Shown in pieces: positions 38,231 through 49,725 of a stretch of DNA of 64,000 bases. The stretch is from Monodelphis domestica (Eukaryota > Chordata > Mammalia > Didelphimorphia > Didelphidae). The DNA is taken from the NCBI RefSeq assembly GCF_027887165.1, contig NC_077231.1, forward strand, positions 193,676,334-193,740,333, written 5' to 3'. Numbering within the stretch: the stretch's first letter is position 1; each line of letters opens with the position of its first letter. A model generated the notes under the pieces. It worked only from the letters and a program-made list of their open reading frames with translations, did not search any database and had not been told where the DNA came from. The translations under genes were made by a program, and so were the position numbers.

Positions 38231-38934
38231 ACTCACCTTGGGATATCTGTAACTGTTAAGAGTCACTGAAACCATCACTGTTTCACTACTGGAAATCAGA
38301 ATATTATGCATTACTTGAACGTGGCTAAGCAGATTGCATCCAAAAAAGGATTAATAGTGATTTTCTAACCATAGTAATTATGAGCAAAAATATACTTTAC
38401 CTTATGCAATATAGATACATTCCTATGCATATGTATGAGAAAAGGTGTGGAACTTTATTTCTATGCATTAAAATATTTTTAAATAGTGGGAAATAGGTAA
38501 AGCAAACCTTTTGTTTAATCACTTTCAAAAGGAAATAATGACACAGTTTCATCTGGTCCATAAAATCAGATGTTTTATGAAAGTTTTGTAATAGGAAGAC
38601 TATTTCTAAGTGTTTGCAGATCAATTATGTCAAGGCATGTGTCAGCAGAACTACGTTCAAACTAGCCTGACTAGAACCTTTGCTAAAACGAATTCCCCTT
38701 CACTGTGGAGAAGGAAGTTCCGTGTGCCATAGAGATAGCAGTGGAAGCTCAACCACATTGAAAATTCTAGGTGAACTCATTCTTTTACAGGACTTAGATC
38801 CACGATGCCATCACCATCATCAATCCCTGGGATGTACACCGACAGTCCCAAGTTGTAGAGAATGACAACTAACATATGTTCTCTGTTTTTGGAGAATTTA
38901 TAGTGGTGGCAGTAACTCTAGTAAAAGTGTACTT
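38231..38934. other. No recognised feature
   Basis: Unique-looking AT-rich DNA. A 61-codon frame (38680-38865) is not supported as a gene. Confidence 0.4.
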
Positions 38935-39691
38935 CAGGCACACCTCTGAGATAGTGCAGGTTCAGCTCCAAACCACCACAATAAAACGAGTATCACAATA
39001 AATCAAGTCACCCAAATTTTCTGATTTCCGCGGGGATTCAGAAGTTATGTTTATACCACAATGCAGTCTATTAAGCGTGCCATTATATATCTTTAAACTG
39101 TACATACCTTAATAAAAAAAACTACTTTATTGCTAAAAAATGCTAAGCTCTATCTGAACCTTCAATCGTCATTTTGTGCTGAAGAAGAGTCTTGCCTCCA
39201 TATTGATGGCTGCTGACTAATTAGGGTGATGGACGCTGACGGTTGGGGTGGCCCAGGCAGTTTCTTAAAATATGGTAACAATGAAGTTTGCCACATTGAT
39301 TAACTCTTTCTTTCACTTGAACACTTAGAGGCCATTGCAGGGTTATCCTGCATTTTTGCACCTGGGGGAATAGGGAGGCCTGAGAAGAGGGAGAAAGATG
39401 GGGAATGGCCAATGGAAGGAGCAGTTAGAAAACAAACCACATTTACTGATTAGGTTCGCCATCTTATATGGTGGCAGTTCATAGCATCCCAAAACAATTA
39501 CAATAGCAATGTCAAAGATCGCTGATCACAGACTACCATAATGGATATCCTAATAAGGAAAAAGGCTGAACTATTGTGAAAATTACCAAAATGTGACCCA
39601 GAGACATGACTTGAGCATATGTTGTTGGGGAAAAAAGTGCACTATCTGCAAAGTGCAATAAAGCAAAACACAATAAAATGATGCATGGCTG
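38935..39691 (-). mobile_element. Internally deleted Tigger-type (Tc1/mariner) transposon
   Basis: Left end 'caggcacacctctgagatag' and right end (reverse) 'cagccatgcatcattttatt' are inverted terminal repeats of Tigger form. 'ttcagctccaaaccaccaca', 'ttgatggctgctgactaat' and 'tttcacttgaacacttagag' match my memory of human Tigger1, with most of the transposase region deleted between about 39308 and 39320. The flanking TA duplication is not intact (tt and ca seen). Orientation is given relative to the transposase. No coding capacity. Confidence 0.82.
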
Positions 39692-39694
39692 CAT

Positions 39695-39830
39695 ATGTTT
39701 AAAATAGCATATTATTGCCTTACTTGTCTTCCTGATTTGCTAGTTATTTAGCAAGTATTGGTTTTGTGATTTGGAATAGGAAAGTCATTCCTGGAAGCGT
39801 TGGTCTAGTGGTGAAGATAGTTTATTCCCA
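39695..39830. other. Short unannotated spacer downstream of IQUB
   Basis: Lies between the Tigger element and the candidate poly(A) signal. Nothing recognised apart from a weak tRNA-like A-box look-alike. Confidence 0.4.
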
Positions 39831-40698
39831 CTGAGTTCAGGAAACATTGGTAATAACAGATGAGAGTTTCAGGAGATTTCTCAAGGAAGAGAGTATTTAA
39901 CAGGCAAAGAAAGGTTCTACTTCAAAATTAATTCTTATAGAATTCCTTAGAGATGAGCAGGAACCGTAATTATGTCTGATAGATAAATAAGAAAACCAAG
40001 AAAGAAGATAAACTTGGCAAAGTCTCACAGCAAATAAGGGGAAGAATCAAAATAAGAAATCACATGTACCAGCATCCAAAACCAAAATCCATTATATTTA
40101 ATAAAAATAAGCCAAATCCTTTCATTCTTCCTCTAAAGCTCCTCACAATTTAAATATATGTAAAAAAAAATCAGACTAAAAACTTGATTTGGTATTCAAG
40201 TCACATGCACTGTGGTAGAGGAAACAGAGGGTCAGTCCTGGTGCCAGGAAGATCTAGCTTCAAATTCTCTTGAAGATATACTTAATAGCTCTGTCACCAA
40301 TAACAAGTTAAACTCGGAGTCTGTTTCCACATATGTAAAACGAAGATAATCATGCCAGGAGTACCTAGTTCACAGAATTCTCATGAGACTCAAATGTGAT
40401 AATTTATAATGTATAAAAAGCACTTTGAAAAAAATTTAAAGCATCATATAAATATCAGTTTTCAAATAATGAGACAAACATTTTTTTTACTTAAAAATGC
40501 TGCATATGGTTACCAAAATGTTCTCTTATTTTAACTGATAGCCCAGCATTAAAATATTTGATGTCATGGTGTTTTAGCTTCATAAAACTTACCGCACTCC
40601 CAAAAACAAATAATTAAAAAATTCCTCAAAAAGGCACTAATCTTTCTCAACTTGTGTGACTGAGTTAGCAACAGAGCAAAACACTGATCTGGAAGGCA
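39831..40698 (-). other. IQUB: Probable IQUB 3' untranslated region
   Basis: This is sequence following the IQUB stop codon on the minus strand. The first canonical AATAAA I find on that strand is at 39831-39836 (TTTATT on the plus strand). A variant ATTAAA lies at 40097-40102 and could end a shorter transcript. A MIR-like SINE (about 40215-40460) is embedded in it. The end is inferred only from signal position; a full-length transcript would settle it. Confidence 0.35.
40215..40460 (+). mobile_element. MIR-type SINE (antisense to IQUB, in its 3' UTR)
   Basis: Sense MIR: 'gtctgtttccacatatgtaa', 'ttctcatgagactcaaatgt' and 'ataaaaagcactttgaaa'. Diverged. Confidence 0.72.
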
Positions 40699-40932
40699 TT
40701 ACATGTTTGTATTAGGAACTATGGGTGGGAGCATTACAGACATCTGTGTTTCATATTGGGCTACTTTTGGTTCTAGATCTTCTTCGTATTCGTCATCTTC
40801 TTCCTCTAACTCTCCTTTCTTTATACCACGTTCCTCATATAAAAATGCAGCCATCATCGGAATCTCAGAAAAATAGTTCCTCGCTAGGATGTGCTTGTGT
40901 TTGATCCTGTGAATAAACACTGGTTCATATCC
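40699..40932 (-). CDS. IQUB: IQUB terminal coding exon with stop codon
   Basis: This is the last coding exon: 77 codons plus TAA at 40699-40701. The acceptor is strong (a pyrimidine-rich tract, then 'cttacag') and the exon opens in phase 0 with GYEPVFIHRIKHKHILARNY, which fits the human IQUB segment just before its C terminus. After FSEIP the sequence diverges. It reads MMAAFLYEERG, then a strongly acidic run (ELEEEDDEYEEDLEP), and ends LPPIVPNTNM. The human tail from the same junction is about 60 residues by memory, so this one is roughly 17 longer. The Met some 21 bases upstream of the acceptor is in intron sequence and is not a start codon. The exon is not a retrocopy, since it sits in order with two other exons and has intron flanks. 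Confidence 0.94.
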   Translation of the reverse strand, partial: GYEPVFIHRIKHKHILARNYFSEIPMMAAFLYEERGIKKGELEEEDDEYEEDLEPKVAQYETQMSVMLPPIVPNTNM

Positions 40933-41489
40933 CTGTAAGAGAAGAAAACCCACATTCTATTAAATGTCACAGAAGCAGTTCACTTTGTAAAAGCAACAGC
41001 AGTGAACATCGAGGTAGTGAGAACTTGCTTTTCAAATTCATTTCTGCCTCCTCCAAGAAGAAGTCACTTCCTTATACCACAGGATTTGTTTCTACCTGGA
41101 TTACCCTTTAAAACTCCATTTCTTTTTTGTATCTTATTACCTTACTTATTTAATTGCCCTATCAAACCTGACTTTACAGACTTCTGCATTGAGCTCTGGA
41201 GTGGTGGTGTCAACAAATGAAAGAAGAGAGGAAGAAACTAAATCATACATAATCTCTGAGAGGAGGTTGAAAAACCACATAATGGCGTCATCTACATTTC
41301 ATTGTATTTTTTTATCTTGATAAATATTTAGCAATTATATTTTAATCTGGTTCTGGCAGGCAGTGGGGAGCATTGCTGGATCCTGGGGCCCCTGTGTTTG
41401 ACTCCTCTGCTCTAGAGGATATCCTTTGGTGTTGAGTGCTAGAGATAAGCGACTAAGTAATCTGCAAAGAGGGAATTTCATAGGAAATT
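40933..41489. other. Intron DNA without a recognised feature
   Basis: Unique-looking. Small open frames on both strands are unsupported. Confidence 0.4.
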
Positions 41490-41665
41490 TCAAAGGAAAA
41501 GGTGACAAGAAGTCAGGAGACTCAGATCCTAGACTCCCTTTTTCCATAACTTATGTGATCTTGAAAAAGTAAGTTAAACTTTTAGGAGCTTCGTGTCATC
41601 TTATGTAAATGGATGATCTCTGAAGGCTCTTTCTAGTTCTATAATTCCATGAATTAAAAGAAAAG
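41490..41665 (+). mobile_element. THER1/MIR-type SINE
   Basis: Sense SINE: 'gactcagatcctagactccc', 'cataacttatgtgatcttga', then the tail 'aaggctctttctagttctat'. Confidence 0.72.
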
Positions 41666-41917
41666 TCTCTCAGACTTGTACAACCTTCAAGTCCAGACTT
41701 TTTCAACTTCTTGTCCTGACTTTCTATATTATTTCTACATTATGTTTAATTCTGACGTTGCTAGAGCTCTCAAATAAAAATCTCATCTTCATCTTTTGAA
41801 ATTCATCCACTGTCACCATGGTTTCTACTTAAATTCTATTTTCTGACCTGCTCTGAATAAATAGTGATGATAAGATATGCTTACCTCTCCATGCTCTTTT
41901 CTTGAGAATTTTTCAAA

Positions 41918-42290
41918 CAGTCAGTAAACATTTACTAAGAACCTACTATGAGCTAGGCAAAGGGCTAGACATTAGGGATAGAAATACTTAAAAAAAAAAA
42001 AAAGACAGTTCCTGCCCTCAAGGAGCTTACAATCTAACAGAGGTGGGGAAATGCATAAAAAGTTGAAAATTAGGAGAGGAAGGTGCCCAGATGCAGAAAC
42101 ATGGTGGAGAAGTCAGAGAAATCTCATAGTTATACAATCAGGAGAGAAATGAAGAGATGGGCTGAGCTCCCTCTTTAAATAGAGATTTTAGAGTTCATGA
42201 CACCGCCCTCCAAATAGAGGGGTAGAGGGTAGTGATAAGGAGGAGTACCAAAGATGATGAAAGCTTTCAGAATGAAGAAGGATAGACAGA
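41918..42290 (-). mobile_element. L2 LINE 3' fragment
   Basis: Reverse L2: 'catttactaagaacctacta' and 'ctgccctcaaggagcttaca', with an internal A13 run near 41992. Confidence 0.78.
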
Positions 42291-42304
42291 GAAATAGACT
42301 AACA

Positions 42305-42348
42305 GATGATAGATAGATAGAGAGATAGAGAGAGAGAGAGAGATAGAG

Positions 42349-42410
<62 letters not shown>

Positions 42411-42413
42411 ATT

Positions 42414-42451
<38 letters not shown>

Positions 42452-42455
42452 TATA
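42305..42455. repeat. Compound (GATA)n / (GA)n / (GACA)n microsatellite
   Basis: GATA and GAGA units, then about 16 GATA units, an 'aaattgatagat' break, and a run of GACA units. Confidence 0.97.
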
Positions 42456-42499
42456 AAATAAGGTAAGAAAGGATATAAAGGTATTCTTATAAAAATAAC

Positions 42500-42690
42500 T
42501 GATATGTCACTTTAAAGTTTGCAGAGTACATTCCATCTATTATCTCATTTAAGCTTCTCAGTAACCTATGAGATAGATGTTATAGGCATTATTAAGCCCA
42601 TTTAGCTGATGAGTAAAGTTAAGGAAAGAGAAATTAAATAGCTTACCTAGCTTGTAAGAAGCAATTTGGCCTAAGACTTCCTGCTACACT
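42500..42690 (-). mobile_element. MIR-type SINE
   Basis: Reverse MIR: 'tattatctcatttaagcttc', 'cctatgagatagatgttata' and 'tggcctaagacttcctgct'. Confidence 0.78.
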
Positions 42691-42694
42691 CTAT

Positions 42695-42845
42695 AAGTAT
42701 TTAAGTGCCTATTATGTTCTTTGCACTGTGCTAAAATACTGGGGATATAATACAATAAATTAAACAATCTCTACTTGAAGGAAGTTTAAATTCTAACTAG
42801 GAAAGACAGCAAAGCTTGTATAAGCAGATATGAAAAAAGAAGCTA
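42695..42845 (-). mobile_element. L2 LINE 3' end
   Basis: Reverse L2: 'taagtgcctattatgttct', 'gcactgtgctaaaatactgg'. Confidence 0.68.
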
Positions 42846-43302
42846 TCAATCCAATTTTGTATTTAGTTTGGGATTTGTAATTTGTTATTTTTTCTATTTG
42901 TTTTAATTGCATTTATCATTGATCTGTGCTTTCTCTATTTTACTGATAATAACTAGGTAGAGATACATTTTCCTCTAATTATTGCTTCTGCTGTATCCTA
43001 TTGGTTTTGGTATGGTATCTCATTATTATCACTCTCAAATAAAAGTATTTATTGTTTCTATGACTTATTCTTTAAACCACTTATTCTTTAAGATTAAGTT
43101 ATTTAGTACCCAATTAATTTTAACTTTGTATTTTCATTTCCTTATTACATACAACTTTTAACATAATATTGTTTCTCTGTTTATCTCTTTTAATTAAATC
43201 TACTGTAGTTTTAACTTTGTCAGAGATCGTGCTTGTTACCCCCTGCTTTCTTTGTATCAGTGAGGCTACTCCAGCCCTTTATTTTCACTCTGTATCTCTC
43301 TT

Positions 43303-43509
43303 AAAAAAAAAAAAAAAACCTTACCTTCCATCTTGGAGTCAATACTGTGTATTGGCTCCAAGGCTTCTAGAAAAGTGGTAAAGGCTAGGCAATGGGGGTT
43401 AAGTGACTTGTCCAGGGTCACACAGCTGGGAAGTGTATGAGTCCAGATTTGAACCCAGGACCTCCCATTTCTAGGTCTGACTCAATTCACTGAGCCACCC
43501 AGCTGCCCC
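43303..43509 (-). mobile_element. tRNA-derived marsupial SINE in L1, with target duplication
   Basis: Reverse SINE: 'gtgtattggctccaaggctt', core 'gtgacttgtccagggtcaca', head complement 'cactgagccacccagctgcc'. It is flanked by ctgtatctctctt (43290-43302 and 43510-43522, perfect). The left edge carries an A run rather than the T run expected for this orientation. Confidence 0.93.
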
Positions 43510-44756
43510 CTGTATCTCTCTTTTTTTAAGTGTATTTTTTTGAGAACAACATATTGTTGGTTTGGGGGTTTTGATCCATTCCTCTTTCCATTTCCATTTT
43601 AAGGATGAACTTAACCCTCTCACATTTAAAGTTATAATTACTGGTTATATATTTCCCTTCATTCTCCTCACTGTTTCTCCTTTTTTTTTCACTCTCTCTC
43701 TCCTTTTGCACTATCCCTCCTCAAAAGTCCAATTTCTTCTGACTATTGCCTCTCCTATCTGCACCCTTTGTAAGAATCCCTCCCTTATTTTCTCTCCTTG
43801 CCCTCCTAGGCCTAAATTAGTCTCACTTTCTAAGATTCCCTCCTTCACCATCCCATCCCACCCTCCTTTTTCTTGATAGGAACTTCCTTTTTCGAACCTT
43901 TTCATTATCTTATCCCCTTGTTCTCTTTTCTGTTAATCTACATACCCTTCTCTTACTCCTTTAGTCTCTTAAGAGGACTCTTAGTCCCTCCCTTTTCCTA
44001 TCTCTTTGCCCACCTGTTTCTCTTTAAGAAAACTTTTACTCTTTTGGTTATATACATTGTTCCCTCTTTAACTCAGATCTGATGAAAATAAGAGCTCTAA
44101 CACTACCAGTCCTTCACCAACTCCTTCCCTTCTTGTGACAGTTCTTCCACTCATACCTCTTTTGTATGAGATAACTGTTCCATTTCACCTTCTCTTACTG
44201 AATTTTTTAGGGGGGGGGGGGGAGGAAATTCTATTCAACTCTACCACAAGCCTTATATCTATATATGCTCTTTTAAACTACTCCAGCAGTGAAATCATTC
44301 TTAAGGGTTACAGATAACATTTTCCCATAAAAGAAGTAAATAGTTTGACCTAATTTAATCTTTTTATAATCAGTATTTCTTATTTATATTCTTATGATCC
44401 CTGTAGATCAAATTTTCTAATCAGCTCTGTTCTTTTCCCCAGTAATAGCTGAAAGTCCTTTAGTTCATTAAATACCCATTTTTCCATTATATGATTACAA
44501 CTCACCTTTTCTCAGTATATTATTCTTGATTATAAACCCAGTTCCTTTTCCTTTGAAATATTGTATTTGATGCCTCTTCATTCTTTTACTGTTGAATATG
44601 CTATCATGTGTTATCTTCACAGTACATAAATTGATTTTTTTTCTGATTGCTTGTGGTATTTTTCCTTAACCAAGCTGGAAGCGATGGAACTTAGTAATGA
44701 AGTTCCTGTGAATTTTCATCTTGAGGTCTTTTTCCAGTGGTGATCAGTAGATTCTT

Positions 44757-44939
44757 TCAATTCCTATTTTGGCCTTCCAGTTCTAAAACTTCCAGGAGAT
44801 TTTCCTTAATAATTTCTTGGAGTGTAGTATCTAAACTCTTTTTTTGAACATAACTTTCTGGTAGGTCAAAAATTCTTATATTCTCTCTCCTTGAATAGTT
44901 TTCTGGGTCAGTTGTATTTTTTTCTTCAATTTTTTTCAT
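44757..44939 (-). pseudogene. L1 ORF1 fragment
   Basis: A 60-codon open stretch reading KNTTDPENYSRRENIRIFDL and onward, matching the start of the RNA-recognition domain of L1 ORF1p after its coiled coil. Flanking sequence carries further ORF1-like code in broken frames. ORF1p is a nucleic-acid-binding chaperone of the L1 particle; this copy is dead. Confidence 0.75.
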
Positions 44940-45976
44940 TCTTTTGATTTTGTTTTGTTATTTCTTGCTTCCTTAAGAAGTCATTAGCTTCCCCTTGTCC
45001 AATTCTAATTTTAATGACTTATTTTCTTCACTGAGCTTTTGGATTTCTTTTCTGACTAGATGATCTTGCTTTCATGATTTTTCTTGATTTGCATTGCTTT
45101 TATTTCTTTTTCTAATTTCTCCTAACCTGGTTTTGAAAGTCTTAGTTCTTTGAAAAATTTTTTGATATTTTTCTCTTACATTTTAAAAGTAGGCATTTCA
45201 ATTTCACTATCTTCTGATTTTGAACGTTGATCTTCTCTGTCCCCACAGTAGGTCTCTGTGGTTGAGTTATTTCTCTTTTGCTTATTCATTTAAAAAATAT
45301 TTAGCAGCCAACAGACTTAATTATTAGCTTTATATAATATGTCTTATATATTATATAAATATTTTATATAATATGTATAATATATTATAATATAATATTT
45401 ATATATTAGATATATTAGCTTTATAATCAGGCTCTGTCCCCAAAGTGTAGGAATGAAGTCTCAGGATACTGGTTTTTTGTGCTGTTATTTCCTAAGTCCT
45501 ACTTATTTTATTCCTTAGTTTACCTCCAAACCCAAGAGTAGTCCCTGCTCCCCCTGGCTCATCCTCCAGTCTGTGATTGACCTCAGGCACTCTGTCCTAC
45601 TTCTGCCACTCTAAGCAAAAAAGAAAAAAAATTATTCCATGCTGTCTCGAGGTGGCTGTAAGTTCCAGCTCACCTCTCTTCCCTGGAAGCAGGGTCTCCA
45701 TGCCCCAGGAGCAACCACAGCCAGCAGGGTCCTCACCCCAACTTCAAGGGCAACAACTCTCACCAGGGTGCATTCTTTCCTCACGCCTCCTCTCCTGAAG
45801 CTGCAGTCTGCAACAGAGTGGTGTCTAGTCAGCACTCCTGAGCCTCTGAAGTTTCCCCTGGTCAGCCACCCATCACCAGAACTGTGGGCAGGTGTGAATC
45901 TCTAGAGAGGAGGTTGATCGTCACACTGCTATGACTATGGTTGGAAGGGAGGGAAGACAGACAGACAGAGGGGAGG

Positions 45977-46253
<277 letters not shown>

Positions 46254-46494
46254 TTGCTGTCTTTAGGGCTTACTGCTTATTGATTCCATGATATTTTCTC
46301 CCGGGTTTTTGCACTTCTTTCTGGTGAGACTAAACTGGAGGTCAGAGACCATGCTTCCAAATTGTTCCTTGGTTTCTGTTTTACTCTGGACTTTTATGTA
46401 TTTCAGCTACTTTCAAGCTGATTCTGATTTATAAATTTTGATGGTTTGTGGGGGCATTTGGAGAGGTAATCTCATGGCCTACTACCCCATCTTC

Positions 46495-47139
46495 TAAAAT
46501 GCTCTCTCTTTGTATTACATTTCCACAGCTTAAAGTCAGATGTCATCTATATGTCTCTGTAACATTTTAATGCCCTTCTCGTCAGTAGTCCCCTTGGACA
46601 CTTCTCTTTTTTCTTGTGTATGCCCATGAACTTTCTTTTACAACACTCGGGTTATACCCCCCTTACCCTCCTACCCCACTCCCTTTTTTTTCTGCCTTCC
46701 AAACACAAATGAACTTTCTTGTCCTCTCCTTCAGGGCACTGGGGGTGTTTTTTGGCTTCTCTATTTTCATTTACTTCCACATCCTTCTTTTCTAATTCTC
46801 CTCCCCACTCTCCAGGCTTTCCCACTCACTGGTTTTAGCACCAGCCTTTCTTTCTTGCTATAACTTCATGCCTAAAACAATCTCTCCTCTTTTCAGTGAC
46901 ACCATCAAAGACTTCTCTATGAAATTATCCCTTCACATTCCTTTGGGGATGGTAGGTCTCTTGGTAGGATCAATTGGGAAGAAAAAGATAGTCTGTTAGA
47001 CCAAAGTCAAAGGTTTAGTTCCTCTTGCAGAAAGTTGCTCCTTTACACATTGAGGTTTTCCTAACTCAAATGTCCAGTACTTTAGATAATTCCAACTTTG
47101 TATATTACTAACAATGAGGCTAATAGAGAGACAGAGTTC
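46495..47139. other. No recognised feature
   Basis: Pyrimidine-rich at first, then AT-rich. Perhaps includes a degraded LINE. I see no gene. Confidence 0.4.
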
Positions 47140-47665
47140 TATCTGAACTATTTAAAATACTAAAAGATGATGCTGTTAAAGAACTGTATTCAATATATCA
47201 GCAAATTTAGAAAATTCAACAGTGGCCACTGGACTAGAAAAGATCAGTTTATAGCCCAATCCTAAAGAAAGATAATGCCAAATATTGTTTAAATTACAAA
47301 ACAATTGTGCTCATTTCACATACCAGCAGGGTTATGCTTAAGATTCTACAAACTAGGCTTCATCAATATGTAAACCAAGAATTAGCAAAAGAGCAAATCA
47401 TTGAACATTTTAAAAATTAATTCAGACTATCAATTGGGAAAACAAAATCTAAAGCTAAAGTTCAAATACTCTTAGGTACATCATGAGAAGACAGGACTAC
47501 TTGCAAAAGACCTTGATGTTGGGAAAGATTGAGGACAAACGGAAAAGAAGATGGTACAGTATGAAATGGATAGATAGTGTCATAGAAGTAATAACATGAG
47601 CTTGGATGGACTTTGGGAGTTAGTGGAGGAGAGAAGGGCCAAGGTAAAAATAAAATAAAATAAAA
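47140..47665 (+). mobile_element. RTE (BovB-type) LINE fragment
   Basis: 'ctggactagaaaagatcagt', 'gtgctcatttcacataccag' and 'ttatgcttaagattctac' match the RTE/BovB reverse-transcriptase region. 'gatgttgggaaagattgagg' and 'atgagcttggatggactttg' match the 3' end. The intervening catalytic part is missing (internal deletion near 47390-47480), and it ends in an (AAATA)n run. Inactive. Confidence 0.82.
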
Positions 47666-47997
47666 AACTTTAAAAAATGAAACCTTGGAGTGGTACAGAT
47701 AGAATGCTATATGAACTTTCAGATGCCATCACTTTCTTCTTTTTTTCTTAATTGTTTTCCTGTTATAAGAGTTCTTATGGAGTAGGAGTAATCTGAAAAT
47801 ATTTTAACATTAAAACAAAATACATCAATAAAACTTTTAAAATAAGTAAATAAAAAATCAAGTTGAGAATTTAATCTTAAAAACACCTACGTTGAATTCA
47901 AAATATATCAATTAAATAACCAACATATATTGGTTGCCTGGAACTTCACAATAGCAAAGGAATATGATGATTGGACAATATTAAAAAGAAATGTATC

Positions 47998-48185
47998 TAG
48001 AGGCAGCTTAGGTTGCTCAGTGGGTAGAGAGCCAGGCCTGGAGTTGGGAGGACATAGGTTCAAATCTGGCCTCAGACACTTCCTAGATGTGTGATCCTAG
48101 ACAATTCACCATTTTGTCTTAGGACGGCTATTTCATATCAAGTCTAAGACAGAAGATAAGAGGTTTTTTTTTGGGGGGGGGGGGG
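47998..48185 (+). mobile_element. tRNA-derived marsupial SINE ending in a T9G13 run
   Basis: Head 'gaggcagcttaggttgctca', core 'caaatctggcctcagacact', then tail 'agtctaagacagaagataag' followed by T9 (48164-48172) and G13 (48173-48185). Confidence 0.87.
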
Positions 48186-48189
48186 CGGA

Positions 48190-49535
48190 AAGAAGAAATG
48201 GGTCTGATTAAATGGCTTCTATATAGAATTACAGTTAAAGGTGAGAAGCCTAACACATCATACAATGGTATTTTCCAAGCACAAAGGCAAATACATATGT
48301 TAATGGAATACATATCAGGGAGAAAATAGTATTTAACTTTTTCAGGGGAAAATGAAGTGGTACCTCTGTCTGCTAGAAGGCATTAAACATTCCATGAAAA
48401 TGACCGAAGTTGAGATGGGTTTTAAGCAGGAAGAGTCACTTCTTTGGGAGACAGACTGAGTAAGGATGAAGACAGGAATATCAATAAACTGGAACTCCAA
48501 TTTTCTATCTCCCATACACTTGCCCTCACCCTGCTACAAACCATATTATCTGCTATAGACAATCTTTAATGGTTTATTTTTCTATGTTAAAAAAAAGCTC
48601 CTAAAGCAGAAGTCTTTCTTTATGTATTTCTCTCTCCTTATCATGATTATAGGCTCTCATTCAAGATTAGTTCAATCTCAAAATAAAGACATGATTATTT
48701 TTCCTAAATTTTGAGTGGGCAAACACACCCTATAAATTAAGAGAAGACTGGAAATGCTTAAACCTGCAACACAAAGATAAACTGAGAAGACTCTTTCATG
48801 TTCCTTGCCTACATCCCTTGCCTGAATGTAAATGCTCAGCCCAAAACCATAATTATAGAAAATATTTTGAGTCAGTCTGGTTTGGAACTTTAGCTTTACT
48901 TCCAGAAATCTAATCATATTGGCATCCTGAAATTAGAAATGCATACAAATAGAACATTTAATTTGATACTAGAGTAATTCGATTAAATACACAAAGGGAG
49001 CTGTGTAGATTAATTGAAGAAGCCCCAGAATCTCATCTCTGAGAATAAGGTTCACTCTAGCCCACTGTCCTAAATGAGATGATGCTTGATAGTCTTGGCT
49101 ACATTTCTGGTGATTAAATGTTTATGCAGCAATCTGGTTTATAAAGTAAAACCTTTAACACTACTATAATCTTCATTTCATTCCCTAGGAAGAATGTAGA
49201 AAGCCATGGACATAGAATTGCAACATTTTCTGGAAGACATGGTTTAGAGCCCCATCACTTATTAGCTGGGTCTCTTGGGGCATGTCACTGGACGTACCTA
49301 CACTTCACCCCACCTCTGTCCCCCTTGGGTGCTAAGGATCAGTGAACATACTTCTAATTCCAAAAAGATAGGGATAGGACCAGGATCTGCCCTCCTTTCT
49401 ACCAAGGCAATCAGGAACTTCTCTGAAACTCAGTCAACTATTGCCTGCAGAGAGGAGGAGAGGAAGTCATGCAGTCAGGTATGTCTGAGAACCAGGGCTT
49501 CCTGGCTTCAAGACCAGCTTCCTGTCTTCTATTCC
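48190..49535. other. 1.3 kb of intron without a recognised feature
   Basis: AT-rich, unique-looking. The 91-codon frame at 49275-49550 has no homolog I recognise. A degraded SINE is possible near 49230-49300. Confidence 0.4.
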
Positions 49536-49539
49536 ACAA

Positions 49540-49725
49540 TATCTCACTGAATCACAGAATGTCAACATTTAAACAGCCTTAGAAATCCCCTAATTCTCAG
49601 CCCCTCCATCACTTTATAAAGGAGAACTCTGAGCCACTGAAGGCGAGAGGGAGGTGTTCAGTGTCACCCAGAGAGTTAACACAGGGGCAGGACTAGCCTT
49701 TTCCCACTGCAACCTCCTGTCTCTA
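49540..49725 (-). mobile_element. MIR/THER1-type SINE
   Basis: Reverse SINE: 'aatcacagaatgtcaacatt', 'ggagaactctgagccactga', 'cagtgtcacccagagagtta'. Confidence 0.72.

Noticed and set aside
39797..39870. tRNA-like A box ('ttggtctagtggtgaagata')
   Set aside because: No matching B box, anticodon stem or acceptor stem follows. It is not a tRNA gene.
40933..40953. Met codon upstream of the terminal IQUB exon as a start
   Set aside because: It lies in the polypyrimidine/acceptor region of the intron; the exon starts at 40932 after 'ttacag'.
42305..42455. Regular repeat array as a possible CRISPR
   Set aside because: It is a tetranucleotide microsatellite without unique spacers, in a mammalian genome.
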